NCBI GenBank assembly: GCA_021234155.1
Contig: JAJEKV010000028.1
Span: forward strand, 13,716,134 to 13,780,133
Direction: 5' to 3'
DNA: 64,000 nt
DNA from: Isoetes taiwanensis
Lineage: Eukaryota; Streptophyta; Lycopodiopsida; Isoetales; Isoetaceae
This document shows positions 23,364 through 35,179 of the stretch, one piece after another. The notes under the pieces are model-generated. The model was not told the origin of the DNA, made no database searches, and was given only the letters and a program-made list of their open reading frames with translations. Made by a program: the position numbers and the translations under genes. The stretch's first letter is position 1. The number at the start of each line of letters is the position of its first letter.

Positions 23364-24409
23364 CTCTACTAGTGGTCCACTGCGGAGGGAAGCCTTCTTG
23401 CAATGCTTTATTGAACAATGCCATGAGGACAGGCACCAGTGGAGGCCCAGCCCATTTCAGAAGTTCCGCCGATGCGATCTAAATCACCGCCTTCCCATTA
23501 GCTAGACGCTGTAGGCTCATGATGACATCCCCCTCTCTGATGACCGTGAGCCATGCCTATCTCAGGAGGGACTGGTGTCCGCCCCCAAGCTGGTCGTAGA
23601 AGCCAAGCAGGCACTGCACTCCATTGCCCCAGGTGATGTTCCCCTCGGGGGTCGCGGCGCCTTGCTCAAGACCCTCTCCGTAATGTCTTGGAGTGCCAAT
23701 CCGTGAGACCAAACATCTCATGTCGATGCTCATGAGGTATCCGCTTTTTTGTTCTTAAGAAAGGAGTAGAATTGACCGATGGCCCGGCGGGCTGGAGGTG
23801 GGATCGCGACTTGCCGTAGTGTGCATTTGAGCTACCAACACTCATCATCGAACCATCCGCTATGGGGGAAGGTGGTAGTGCCCGAGGTTCGCCGTGAGCC
23901 GCCTCTCCCAAAGCATCTCTCGCCAAACCGCCGAAGGTGTGAGTCACCGAAAGCGCATCGCTTCTGAAGTGTGGGGAGTTGCGCAGCCCCGCCAGTCATG
24001 CTCAAGAAGCCGGGCATAGGTCCCCCGCGACGGTTGTAGTCCAGCGCACTGGGCACCCGGGTGTGTTGAGGCAGTAGATGCACGGGGAGCCTGCCAATGG
24101 AGATGCATGAACAGGGGCTGGTGGTCCGAGTCCACTTCCTCGTCCCGAGTGTCCGTTCCAATGGAAAAATAGGTGCTCCTCAACCAACAGATAATCCACC
24201 ACACTGGAGCCGCTCCCTTGGTTCTCCCCGCCTACAAGTGCAAAGAGCTTGGAAGATGGCCATTGTGCCAACACATTACAAATAACCAGGTCAAAGATAC
24301 TACCCAGCAACAACAACTGCCTGCCATAGCGTGAAATATGGCCGCTGCCCGATATCCTTGACCAAGCCACCTCTGCGGGTTCAACCGCAAGACGCCCTCT
24401 GCCGGGGGC

Positions 24410-24733
24410 TCAAATTTTGAACCTCGCCGCTCCCATCGGCGCATTAAAGTCGCTGGCAACATAAACTTGCCCAACCGCTTGTGCGTGGATGTTATCATAT
24501 AGATCGACATAGGGCTCCAATCTATCCACATCCCAATGAGTGTTATAAAAAGCTGTTTCGGCATGTGGAAAGTAGCACGCCGCTATGAAGAGAATGTCGC
24601 CATCGCCATGCCGCACGCCATCCATAAGTAGCGACAGTGCCTCGCCGCTTTTGTGCAACGAGACCGAGTGCCTCTCAAGGTCGCGACGATAGTAGCGTGC
24701 AACCCCGCTTATGCCCTCGCTTGCTGCACTCAT
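24410..24733 (-). pseudogene. LINE endonuclease domain fragment
   Basis: Contains 'ILFIAACYFPHAETAFYN' and 'GQVYVASDFNAPMGA'. The latter is the DFN motif of the exonuclease/endonuclease/phosphatase fold, whose Asp and Asn are catalytic. The surrounding order of hydrophobic strands fits plant LINE endonucleases. The next segment (24002-24370, 'SVVDYLLVEEHLF') continues it in another frame. Confidence 0.8.
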
Positions 24734-25497
24734 TGAACACCGAAATGCGATAGCCTAGGAGGTTCTAAGGTATGCGGGTTCTCGCGATGTTCCCATGTTT
24801 CCATGAGGAAAATGAGATCCATATCCGGTGCAATAGAGTTGAGACTCTCCCCTTTACGCTAAGGGAAGCCCGGCAGCCTCAAGACACATCCGAGGCACAG
24901 TTCCTAATTTGATGTGGACGCCGATGATCTGCTTTGCCGGTAAGGCAGCAGGCGGCACCGGCAAGTTGCGAAGGCAGGAGCGCTTGGAGCAGCGAGCAGG
25001 AGGTCACGGTAGGGTACCGGTGGCGGTAGAGTGGCAAAGCAGCTTGACGCGATTGTATCGGGTGACCTCAGCAGCGCCGCCTAAAATGCACAGCTTGCCT
25101 CTACCCGTGCCAGAAGGCACCCCGGCTGACGCATCGCCCCGGACTTGAGCCAGGCCGCCGCGGCGGGACTCCTGTTGCGGAAAGTTAGATCCCGATCGAC
25201 ATACGTAGTAGTCCCTTCAATTGCCTACTCGACGAGATGGCCTCACGCACTCGCATGTGCGCCATCGTGAAGGTGACAACGTGCGAAGCGATGGTGGCGT
25301 TGGAGCCCCAAGGCGTTTGCTCGAGCAATGACGGTGCAATCAGAAGTCTGAAATGCCATTCGAGATAGGATCTTCTCCCCGATGTGCTTGGTGAGATCTT
25401 CTCCCGCCTCCTCGAGAGTCCACGCACCACCACATTATGACGCCGGGCGGCTCGCCTCTTTCGCCAACCGAAGTCAGCGGGCAAAGAAGGCTATATC

Positions 25498-27834
25498 TCA
25501 GGTCGCCGCCTTTAGCATAATCGATGAAGACTTGGCCCCTAACTCTTGATTTTCATCCCAGTAGGTAAGGCAGCCAATCTCATCCTCACAAAATTCATAG
25601 CCTCCTTTGTCAATGTCCAAGGCTACACGCTTGGGCCCTTCTTAACTCGCACAAGCAATAGTAGTACTGTAACTGCAAAAGCATCAGCACCCAATCTCCT
25701 CGGACGGAGAACATGTCCGTGAGATGGTTGATGAGCTTTTGTGGTTTTTGATAGTGATTTACAATCCCGCTTGTGCACTTGGGTCCCTCATTTCAGAGGA
25801 CCGCCGAAACTCTAGGACGCTTTGAAAAATTTTGGCAAAAGCGACATGCTGTTGAAGTGCTCCATGGTTCTCTTCGTCCAAAACTCCAAGAAGCAACATG
25901 AAGGTACTCCACTTTGTTGAAAGCAACCTTGTTCTTCCATCATGATAATTGATGTTTGTTTTGTAACGTAGTAAACTATTTGAAGTGAAGTTAGCAAAAC
26001 AAGAAAACAGCTCAAAAACTAGAACCAAAGTAATCCTATTCCGTATCACGAAACGAATTGAAGAGGTTAGCAACTGTATTCTGGAATAAGACTTACCAGA
26101 CCAAGTTTTCATACCCTGCTTGAACTGGAGAACCGAATTGGTTTTTAAAAGTGGATTCTACCAAGCCAGCCTGCATGCTAGAATGGAACACAACTAGAAG
26201 CCAATGCTTGGCCATTGTGATTCGCTTTGATGCCATCAATGAATGCATTGAACTCGAAAATTTGAAGGGCTGGTCGTCATAGCGCTATCTTTTAGTTTAA
26301 AGCCATAGGGAAGGTCTGCAAGAACCAAAGTAAAGTCATGTGGCTTAACCGTTCTGACTAGTTTCGTGCAATTGCCATGAATGATCGAAAACAGGTTGTT
26401 TTGATCAAACATGCAAAATCTTTCATGGTCAGAAGGTTCTGCATCAATTGTCCTTCTTTTCAGCTAACCACTGCCTTCCCGTAGTAGTTCTCACCAAGTG
26501 CATCAAGCCCCTGAAGGTCTTTGTTCATTTTCTTGCTCGTAAGAGAAAACAAAACTATAATTGTTAACATATCGCAGTTAAGAGGAAACAAAACGAAAGC
26601 GGACTTATAACTCAGCCCTCAAAATTTGGGGCATATTGTACAATGCGCCGTCCGGAGGTGGCAATAGGGTAGAGCTCTTTGCACCCTCGCCCCATGTTTC
26701 AACGCTTAGTCGCTCCATCAAATATGTTTGACATGTTATAATGTTCTTTTTTCGGGTCCGCAAGACATTAAAGAAACACTGTGTTAGGAAGTAAGTGAAA
26801 CAAAACAAGACCCAAGAAAAAACAATTACGCAAGTAAAAGTAAGTTATATTCGAATACAAAACCGATTTATGGTGTTGCTATCTTGAAAAGAAATATGTC
26901 GCCTGTGAAATGATTTTGTATTCCAGAATACTGTTTTTATTTGTCGAATGAGTGAGTGTCTGTTCTAAGACACAAATTTTAAGTTTTTAAAGCTTTTTCT
27001 ACTCGAAGACACTATTGTGTATTCTGGAATACACATTGCTTGTCTACAAGAAAGCATGTGTATTCCGGAATACACAGTCTACATCGATGCTACTAGACTA
27101 ACAACAGCCAAATAGCTAATCTTATCAGAGGACTTACTTATGCAATTCCTTGGACATTTCTTCAAGGCTGAACTCCTCGTCGACAACCTTTTGGAGCAGC
27201 CGCTCTAGTAGCTCTGTGTCGGAGAAGCATTTCCCCCGTGCACGTAATAGTCATTTCTTTTTTTTACGCCCGAGGTTTTCTTCTTGGCTGTCTCCTTGTC
27301 TTTGCTCTCCAACTCCGCATGTTCGAACATAGTAAATATTTCATCTTGGAGTTCCCATATCTGTTCAAGAAAAGTTTACATCACTTCGTGGACTAGTAAA
27401 ATGGTATGGCATGATCCGGTGCAAATACTGAACCGATGAAGGGGATTTGGACCCCACTTGTTCCAAGACCTCATGAAGAGTTGAACCACATCTATTCCGT
27501 AATATCCTTGAAGAACAAGAAACAGTTTCAAACGCATTCCAAAACAAGGTCCAAAAGAAACCAAGTTAATGAGCTCCGCAAGTGTAAACTGTCATGAATA
27601 AAATGAAGAAACAACAAATAACATCTGTTGGTTGAGAAAATGCAGCAGAAAAGACATATCTTTTGCTGAGATGAAAGCGGGCTGACACGCATGAAGCCGT
27701 AACCTTCACCATGGCCATCGCCTCCGCCTTCGCCATCGCCAACCGCACTATTCTCCGCACGCCGAAGCTCTAAACCTAAAACCGCAAGGGTTAAGTTAGG
27801 GCTTACCGAAGTTCTCGTACACAACCCTAGCCAT
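25498..27834 (-). CDS. Beta-class DNA amino-methyltransferase-like gene (multi-exon)
   Basis: Minus-strand exons run from an ATG at 27834. 27807-27834 is followed by a 31-bp GT-AG intron, then a Gly/Asp/Glu-rich exon from 27775. Helical exons follow at 27380-27530 ('STLHEVLEQVGSKSPSS') and 27132-27360 ('ELQDEIFTMFEHAE', 'LLERLLQKVVDEEFSLEEMS'), then short exons near 26.6-26.75 and 26.5 kb. The exon 26097-26439 contains 'SIIHGNCTKLVR' and 'FTLVLADLPYGF' (motif IV, DPPY type), then 'AKHWLLVVFHSSMQ'. A last region to the stop at 25498 contains 'NKVEYLHVASWSF', 'NHYQKPQKLINHLTDMFS' (motif X), a broken motif I around 25660-25685 and 'VALDIDKGGYEF'-like residues. The order IV-X-I is that of beta-class N6-adenine/N4-cytosine methyltransferases. 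A frameshift at about 26285, a TGA at 25793-25795 and shifts in motif I interrupt it; two of these fall at CAG/CTG sites where consensus errors seem common here. Confidence 0.65.
27016..27076. repeat. Two 20-bp palindromes of the GTATTCYRGAATAC type
   Basis: 27057-27076 is a perfect palindrome, TGTGTATTCCGGAATACACA. 27016-27035 is the same sequence with CTGG at the centre. Shorter copies occur at 26918-26931, about 26076 and 21269. They fall in introns or flanks of the methyltransferase and ParB-like genes. Confidence 0.7.
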
Positions 27835-28590
27835 GCCGCAGCAGTTAGGTGGAAAAGAGAGAGATGAATATTGTTTACATATTACAAGAAATTTATCAAG
27901 GCGCGGCCTTTTTCGAATTTCTCTATCTTTAGATGAATAGTTGTTAAAGAGGAATACTGGTCGAAACTCACTTACTGGTTTTGTGCCAGCTGAAAGAACA
28001 TACGTATAGACATTTATTTTAATGGTATGACCAATAGATGTCCTCAACCTGTAGTGCTAAATGTCTAAGCTTGGAGGATTTGAATCACAAAATCAATGAA
28101 TTATGAACCATTAAGTTGAGAGACATTACCAACTGATTTAATGAAAAATAAACAAAGAGTGAGCATCGCTTACTCGGAATCTGCCACGTCATCATGCTGC
28201 ATAACAGACAGCTTTGCATCTTTTCTGCAGCTTTGAAGATTTTTAAAGAAATGGTAGCTTTGAAAACTGGCTACGGCAGAAGGATGTCTCAGAGCAATTT
28301 CGGCCAAAGATTTCTCCCCTGCATGATTTTGTCAGAATAGCCATTCCGGCAAGATGGCGATGGCTTCATGCTAGAATAGAGCAAGAGCTCCCAACGCTTC
28401 CAAGGGTTTTACAGTAACACAGATACTTATCAGGTAAATCAGATATCAGATAAATCAGTGTATTATGGTGTATGTATGGCTACTCATATCCACTAAATAA
28501 GCACGTCCATACATGAAGTATTCAGATAACTAGGAAGTATTCCTAGATACTGTCCTAAAATTTCTATTATAGATTAAACAAACAACTGTA

Positions 28591-30989
28591 TTTTTTTTTT
28601 TTTTTTTTTATATATATGATAGATCTAATTAGGGGTTGGGCATTACAAACCAATATATCCAGATATTAAGCTTGATGCAAGCAAGAACATTGGGAACTTA
28701 GAGACCTAGGTATATTACCTTTAACTCTTATACTAATAGTATATGATGCAATGGGGAACCCGAATGTTTGGGTTTTTTTTAAAATAAAATGGTCGCGTGA
28801 AACAAAGACTAAGGTAAGGAAATAAGCCGTAACCATTAAATGGTGGTTTAGGGCACTGGCAACAGACTGCGGCCTGACCTCTTGGTAACTGGAGCTACAC
28901 AACCGGCAGCTTTTAAGCACTTAGGATTTTCCCGGGCTCAAGCATAGACATGCTACATGGGCTATTTTTCAGAAGAGGAGTATGATACGCCAAGTTCAGG
29001 AGAAGAAGAAGCCTCCGCAATCGCAGGAAGATAGGAACTTCTCCGGGTGCTTCAATTCGGTGAGATTGAAAAATCTGGAGATGAACAGGAGAGGTAGAGG
29101 CAGAGGTTTTGATTCCAAACGAAACTATGATGATAACAACAGCAGCTTCATGGCAAAAAGAGGAGGCTTTAACAGAAATCCAGGCGGATTTTATAGGAAA
29201 AATAATGATGCTGATCATTATGTGCCTGAGACACAAATAGAAGATCTGGATTATGAGGAAGACGAATTACAGGTATGAAAATGTTAGGTTGATGGTACAC
29301 ACATAAACTGAGAAGGAAACTACTCTCCTTAAGGAAAGTCATATGGGAAATGACGTCCTGATCTTTAGATATGCAGACATGGAGTGCAAACTTCATTATG
29401 GCAAAAATTTAGTTAGGGATAATCACCTGCTGTTTAGTTACACAAATTGTGGTTAATAGGCATACATTATTTCGTGAAGTAGACGAAAGATTCATATAAA
29501 ATAAATGGACTGGAGTGTTCAGTTCTTGCTCTTTAATAAATTACACTGAAAGGCTGCTATGTAGATCATAAAGCATAAAAGGCTATGGTGCAAAACCTGA
29601 ACATTCAAGAAAGTTCTATTTTGGATTAGCTACAGTTTCAAGATTAAAAGTTGATAGCATGACTTTTGATGTAAGGTTGCTGTACTAACTCATATTCAGG
29701 TATATAAGGAAAGGTAACAAATATCTGATACCTTGAGAAATAAGCATGTATCTTATGATTGTACATTCCTAAGTAGACTAATTTGCATCTCAAGAGCAAA
29801 GGGTACATTGGGTGAAAGGGCTTAAAAGCCAAGAATCACCCCGATGTACCTTTTTTACCCTTTGGTCGCTACCGAAGTTTATCGCTAACGCTCTCATGAT
29901 TGGTCAGTAGTGCGGGTGATTCTTCTCCCAATGTGTTTTCTTTGTCAAGTATGAAATGTAGTAGTTCAAACGGAGGTATAAGATTAAGATACTTGCTGAA
30001 GAAGAAATCGTGTGTATGACATACAAGGGCACCAATTTTGAATTGTGGAAAGGCTTAAAATGAGTTAGCCAAAAAGAAGTTCTTCATATTTAGATCCGAA
30101 GTTGGGATATGTAAGTCTATAAACTATAGTTTACCTCTTTAACTGCAATATATTGCAAACATGTCCAAATGATATTGTTAGGCAGTAGTTTTGTGGACCA
30201 CAAACATACTGTGTAATTTGTGCTTACCATATTTTATCTATTTGAAGCATAACAAAGTTTTGCTATGAAGTGATAGTTTTTTTTCTCATAGACATATGTT
30301 TGTATATTCATCTTGGTTGAATTAGACTTATATTTACTGAAGTCAGTTGTGAGATGTCACATTAAATATTATCACTCTCAAATTTTAATACAGACATCAT
30401 GTAAAAAGAACACAAGTTGATTGAACTTATGACAAATAAAAGGGGATTAACAACACCGAGAGCATGAATTTATGATATAATAACAAAAAGGCCTTGGTAT
30501 GACTTGCTTGATAAAAACTTCAAATGAAAAGAGGTAACATGGAGCAAAGAAGGCTAACATGCCGATTAAGTATATGCTATTGAAAGACCACTAGGAAGGA
30601 TAAGATGGGCTAAAGGCCACGGCTATTTAAGGATAATGAACCTTTTAAAAGAAAAACGTTACATTAATAAAGCATCGCCAAAGATAATATAAGGTTACAT
30701 GAGCGACATGCAAACATGCGCTAAGTAGGAATGACATGCAAACATGCGCTTAAATGGGAAGGTCTTGCATGCATGTTCAGTTCAGTTAACTTGATTAAGT
30801 AGTTTTTCCTTCTGTCTACATGTAAAATATATCCGTATAGAATATTGGATATAATGGCGAGGTTGGATGTACCCCGCCTTTGATTGGCTCCGGTCATTGG
30901 AGGGAATGATAATGCTATGGAAGGATTGACCAAGTAGTATGATGGGCTAGTAGGGCTTAGTGTCCGCGTAGTCAAGTCAAGGTTTTTTT
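28591..30989 (+). repeat. 2.4-kb direct repeat, left copy
   Basis: Matches 35180-37549 over its full length with many one- or two-base differences concentrated at CAG/CTG/CCG and homopolymers. Starts with 19 T. Contains an RGG-rich exon (28973-29272); the remainder is AT-rich and non-coding. Confidence 0.95.
28973..29272 (+). CDS. RGG-rich exon inside the left 2.4-kb repeat
   Basis: Exactly 100 codons, open throughout, preceded by a pyrimidine-rich acceptor (GCTATTTTTCAG) and followed by a donor (CAG then GTATGA), so it behaves like a phase-0 internal exon. It encodes a Lys/Gln-rich start, then 'MNRRGRGRGFDSKRN', 'KRGGFNRNPGGFYRKN' and an acidic end 'IEDLDYEEDELQ'. RGG and acidic segments are typical of RNA-binding proteins. 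It could be a captured host exon or the first coding exon of the element itself, spliced to the frame that starts near 31.1 kb. Function not established. Confidence 0.55.
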
Positions 30990-31089
30990 AGACACTTCAT
31001 TTCTCCTCGGTTTTTACCTGAGTTGCATCTAACCCGTTTCGGCAAGAACATGAGCATCTTTGGATGACACATACCATACTAATGAAGTT

Positions 31090-34000
31090 ATATATTGTCT
31101 CGTGATGAGGAGGAGGTGCAAGCAGACAACTTTGAGTTTGCACCACCAATATGGAACAAGGATCTGGGACCAGTTGGATATAGCTCCAGCAATATTGTTT
31201 GCCCAAGCTATGCAGTACAAACAGTGCTATGCTGCATAAAAAACCACCATGTACACATAACGATATTGAGAAGGAAGCAACCCTAAGCATGATGAGCTAT
31301 CTGTAGATCCCACTTGGGTTTCAATGATTGGTCGGAGTTAGTGCCGAGGTGAATAAATTAGGAGATGACTTTGACGAAATCAATAAACTTCTTGAGGAAG
31401 TTTATCAAGATTCTACCAACCAAAGTGTATAACCGACAATGGAGGAGGATGCCGCAAAACCGGTTTCTTACCGGTGTGTTAGCACCGAAAAGGCCAACAA
31501 AATAAAAGGTCAAGTCTAAGTGAGACTCGATACAAAAGGCGCTACCAATAACAAACCGCATGAAGAGGATGACCCATTCGATTCATTGCTATCGTAACAA
31601 GACAAGGTCTGCGTTAAACAAAAAAAGTAACAATGGGAAAGATGAGGATGAGAAAGACTTCAGCTTTAACGCATAATTGCCACCTATTTCCTATAATTTC
31701 TCGAAGATCGGTTGAGGGCCATGCCCTTTTTGTAACCGTGGTATTTGGCCAAAAAACTTTGGGGCATTGGCACCTATCAAAGAGGGCTTCATGGATGATG
31801 CTCTGAGGGATAACACCTTTAACAGGAGAAAATGGCCATTGCATCTGGCCGAGAAAATGGAAAAGTCATCTTTAAGGAAAAATTTAAGATGAGAATAGAT
31901 CATAGGTTCTTTGATAAGACTTGTGGCAAGGATGATTTCTTATACGTGTAAGACGTAAAGGCCACATGGCCTATTCTACCATAGTAAGGGATGCATTTTA
32001 TGTCAAAAGGGTATGGAGAAGTATGTGCCCTTACTTTAAGTGTGGTTGTGAACCAAGGAATAAGGGAAACGATTGTAAAGATAATATGACCTGGCTGGAC
32101 CATGCTATATGGTATATGTTCAACAATCTAGAAGATATTTTTCCAAACATATCAGTGGTAGCACAAATGGTCTCAATGAGAAAGTTTATGAAAACTACTC
32201 TTCGAGACAAAGATTATAGCATACATCTCATACACGGAAGTGAGAAAAACCCTTGTAAGCATGACTCTGCTGCTAGCTGCTGATCCATGGACAGATATGA
32301 AATTAGAATTTCCAAAAGGCAAAATGGCAATTGTATGTGAAAAAAGCATCAAACCTGTCAGCTTTATGAAGAACATGGAAGCTGGCTCCAGTAATGTGCA
32401 AAACAGGAAAATCAAGCAAGCTAGACCCCATACTCCATCTAGTAATACCAGTAAAGGATATGCTCCACCTCACATTACAATACCACAGGCATAGTGGCTC
32501 CAAAGATAGCGGATAATTCCAATGTGGAGCAAATAGGTACACCTAGTAATCTTGGAGGTTCTGCTTTCAAAAGACAAACACAGCCTTAATCAAGGAAGAT
32601 GATGGATAGCCCAACGGCTGCAATATGATAAATAGGTACGAGATTCTTATTTAACCCGAAAAGATGTCTCTTTTCCTTGTATAAAACTCTTTTGCATGAT
32701 TGTTTATTGCAATATGATGAGATATATATACCATATTTGGTAATCAATATGAAAATTCTGGGCTTTCTCGGATGAAAGTTCCAACTAACAAATGAAGCTA
32801 ACATGCCATACGTCCATGTATAGCTATTTTCATTGAGAAAGAATCTGATTACTTGACCTTGGAGACTACTACACTGTTTAAGTTTTGTACTATAGTAAAA
32901 TAATAAAAATAATAATGCTTTTTAATTTCTACAGATTAATAGATCCATGTGAAAAGACTGCCAGGGCAGATGGCACATGCTGGAAACTAGTAACAAATGC
33001 AAAAGAAAGATAGTGCATTGTTTCTTCTTATCCAAAATATTGGACCGAATTTGTATTCCAAAAATAATACATAGACACATGACTAAGTGCCTGGGGGATG
33101 TTGGGGATGAGATTATGAATATGACTATGTTCTCGTGGAAATACACTGAGAGCCTAAAGGAATTATGCTATAAACCTTACATAGTCTTTTGCACAAGACA
33201 AGGAAGCAAGATGTCCTTGTAAGAACCCAAGCATGAGAGAGACTTCATTGACCCCGAAATAGGACACGTTAGAACAACATCTTGAGATCATTAAAAGCAA
33301 AAACACTTAGAGGCCTTTTTCGTGAAAGGACTTAGTCATATTCTGGATGCAGCCTTAGCTTGGAGGGATATGAAGGCTGAAATAAGAAAGGTCTCAGAAT
33401 CTATTTTTTGACCTACATGTATATCAGTTTCCTGACATTAAGGAGGTTGAAAAAGAGGAGATCATATATGGGGTACTGGAGCAGGCTGGTTCTGAAATCA
33501 GAGAGGCATGCAGTAAAGACAAAATAATCAAGTTCCCGTTGAATGATCCTTTAGTGATAAAAAACCTCGAATGGTTAACAAATAACTTGTATGTATCAGG
33601 GGTGGATAAAGCATCCAACAACCCTGCCTTTATATGTCCAAGACACATCAAGGACATGGCTCTAAAACGACTAAACAGTACTGACTTTGTGCCTTTAGGC
33701 AAGGAAAAGGATAATCTAATAAAAGATATCCGAGATGGAATATGGAAATGTATTGGGCAGACACCAGGGGAATCTGAAAAGTTACCATACCTTTTGGATT
33801 TATACAAGGCCCATAAAAGGGAGTACAGATGGATTACTAATGCTCACGGGACCATATACACAGAGATAGCACAAACCATAACCGTAGTGCTCAACTCCAT
33901 TATTGAACTGTGGCCAGAAATATCCAAAGACTTGTGTGCCAACATTAACACCTTTGTTGGGCTAACAAATTAAATGTTAATTGGATGATTAATTCCATAT

Positions 34001-35004
34001 ATGACGAAAGCATTAAATCTGCCCAAGAAGATTGAAGAAGTATTTGTTATGGATATAACCAAATGCTACGAGAGCATACCATTGCATGGAAACAACGCAT
34101 TTTTGTGACATCGCTGAGAAGATTATCGTATGCATGGAGTTATATGAAAAAGAAAAACAAAAATACGAGATGTGGATTAAAACAATCCAATAATGGTCGC
34201 CTAAGCGTTAAATGGTTCAAAGCTGCACCAAAAGGCAAGTGTTGGTCCTTGATAAGCCAACAAAAAGCTATTACTATAAATAATTGGCTTCTTACTAATT
34301 GCTTTGTCAAGTTAGGGAATGGCATATGGCAAAGAAAGGTTAGCCAGTATACCAATGGGTTTTTCATGCAAATTCCCGGTGGTGCAATTTGTACTTAGCA
34401 TGGTTTGAACTGAATTTGTCCAAACTTAGCAAAAACAGGAAGATTTGAGGAAATAAAATTATTTAAACATGTATTTAGATACATGGATGACTTGTTAGCA
34501 ATCAATTGCCCAATCATTAGAAAGTTGTAAACAAGGCAATACAAGGAGGATGGGATTTACAAATATATGACCTTGATGTTTTAGGGATTAAGGAAGAGAC
34601 CAAGTATACTGAATTAGCTCCCGGGTGCTCATTGGTAGTAAAGCTAATTTCCTAAATATGACCATCCGTGTTTTAATAATGTCCCGGGAATATTTCAAAC
34701 CACAAAATATGACAAAAGAGAGACTCTCCCTTTCACTGCTATGAAATTTGTGCACGCATGTGGCTGCAGACCATACTTTCAAGCGAGGAATGTTATCATC
34801 TCACAAATTATGCCATGTTTATATATAAACTCTAGTCCTATGAATGCCACTAGGGATATATTGGAGCTGATGCAACATTTCATGGATAATGGGTCTGATC
34901 AACCTGGAATGAAGAGGCGGATTATCAAGTATATCAGTACCAGCGTGTTCCCTGGCCTCAAATATGATATAAATGTCCTACTACAGATGCTTATGGAAAG
35001 CTAA
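31090..35004 (+). pseudogene. Penelope-like reverse transcriptase with N-terminal ORF, degenerate
   Basis: Coding-like pieces in changing frames. 31095-31290 has 'FEFAPPIWNKDLGPVGYSS'. 31340-31440 has a helical piece 'DDFDEINKLLEEVYQD'. 31966-32490 is a Cys-containing domain ('YFKCGCEPRNKGNDC'). 32977-33222 has 'MFSWKYTESLKELCYKPY', homologous to 'IFSWRYIDQLKDKVYKPF' in the 6.5-8.5-kb copy. 33539-33973 has 'LTNNLYVSGVDKASNNPAFI' and 'YKAHKREYRWITNAH'. Motif B-like 'SIPMGFSC' lies near 34354. 'RYMDDLLAIN' at about 34474-34500 holds the catalytic DD. A C-terminal piece at 34741-35004 ends the protein. It is intact in motif content but broken by stops and frameshifts. It is the same family as the minus-strand copy, clearly diverged from it. 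Confidence 0.7.
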
Positions 35005-35179
35005 AGGTATGAATTTTATTGCTGTAGTAATAAAATTGGATTTTGACATTCTGAGTGGTATCTAATAGTATAGGGTTATTAAATGACCCCTGCTGTAACC
35101 AGTAGGGGTCAACTCTCTCTATTAGTTACAGATTTAAAGCAAACAGGGGTCCTATATAATCCTACGGAAGGAGGTAGGG

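Larger units (their letters stand above)
22615..25490 (-). mobile_element. LINE (non-LTR retrotransposon), inactive
   Basis: In minus-strand order: a fragment that may be the end of ORF1 (25185-25484, 'RRHNVVVRGL'), an apurinic-type endonuclease region (24733 down to about 24000), a linker, then reverse transcriptase (23363 to 22615). All parts are in different frames or interrupted, so no full-length protein can be made. The 5' boundary lies within a few bases of the stop codon of the methyltransferase-like gene. No poly(A) tail or target duplication was identified. Confidence 0.85.
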
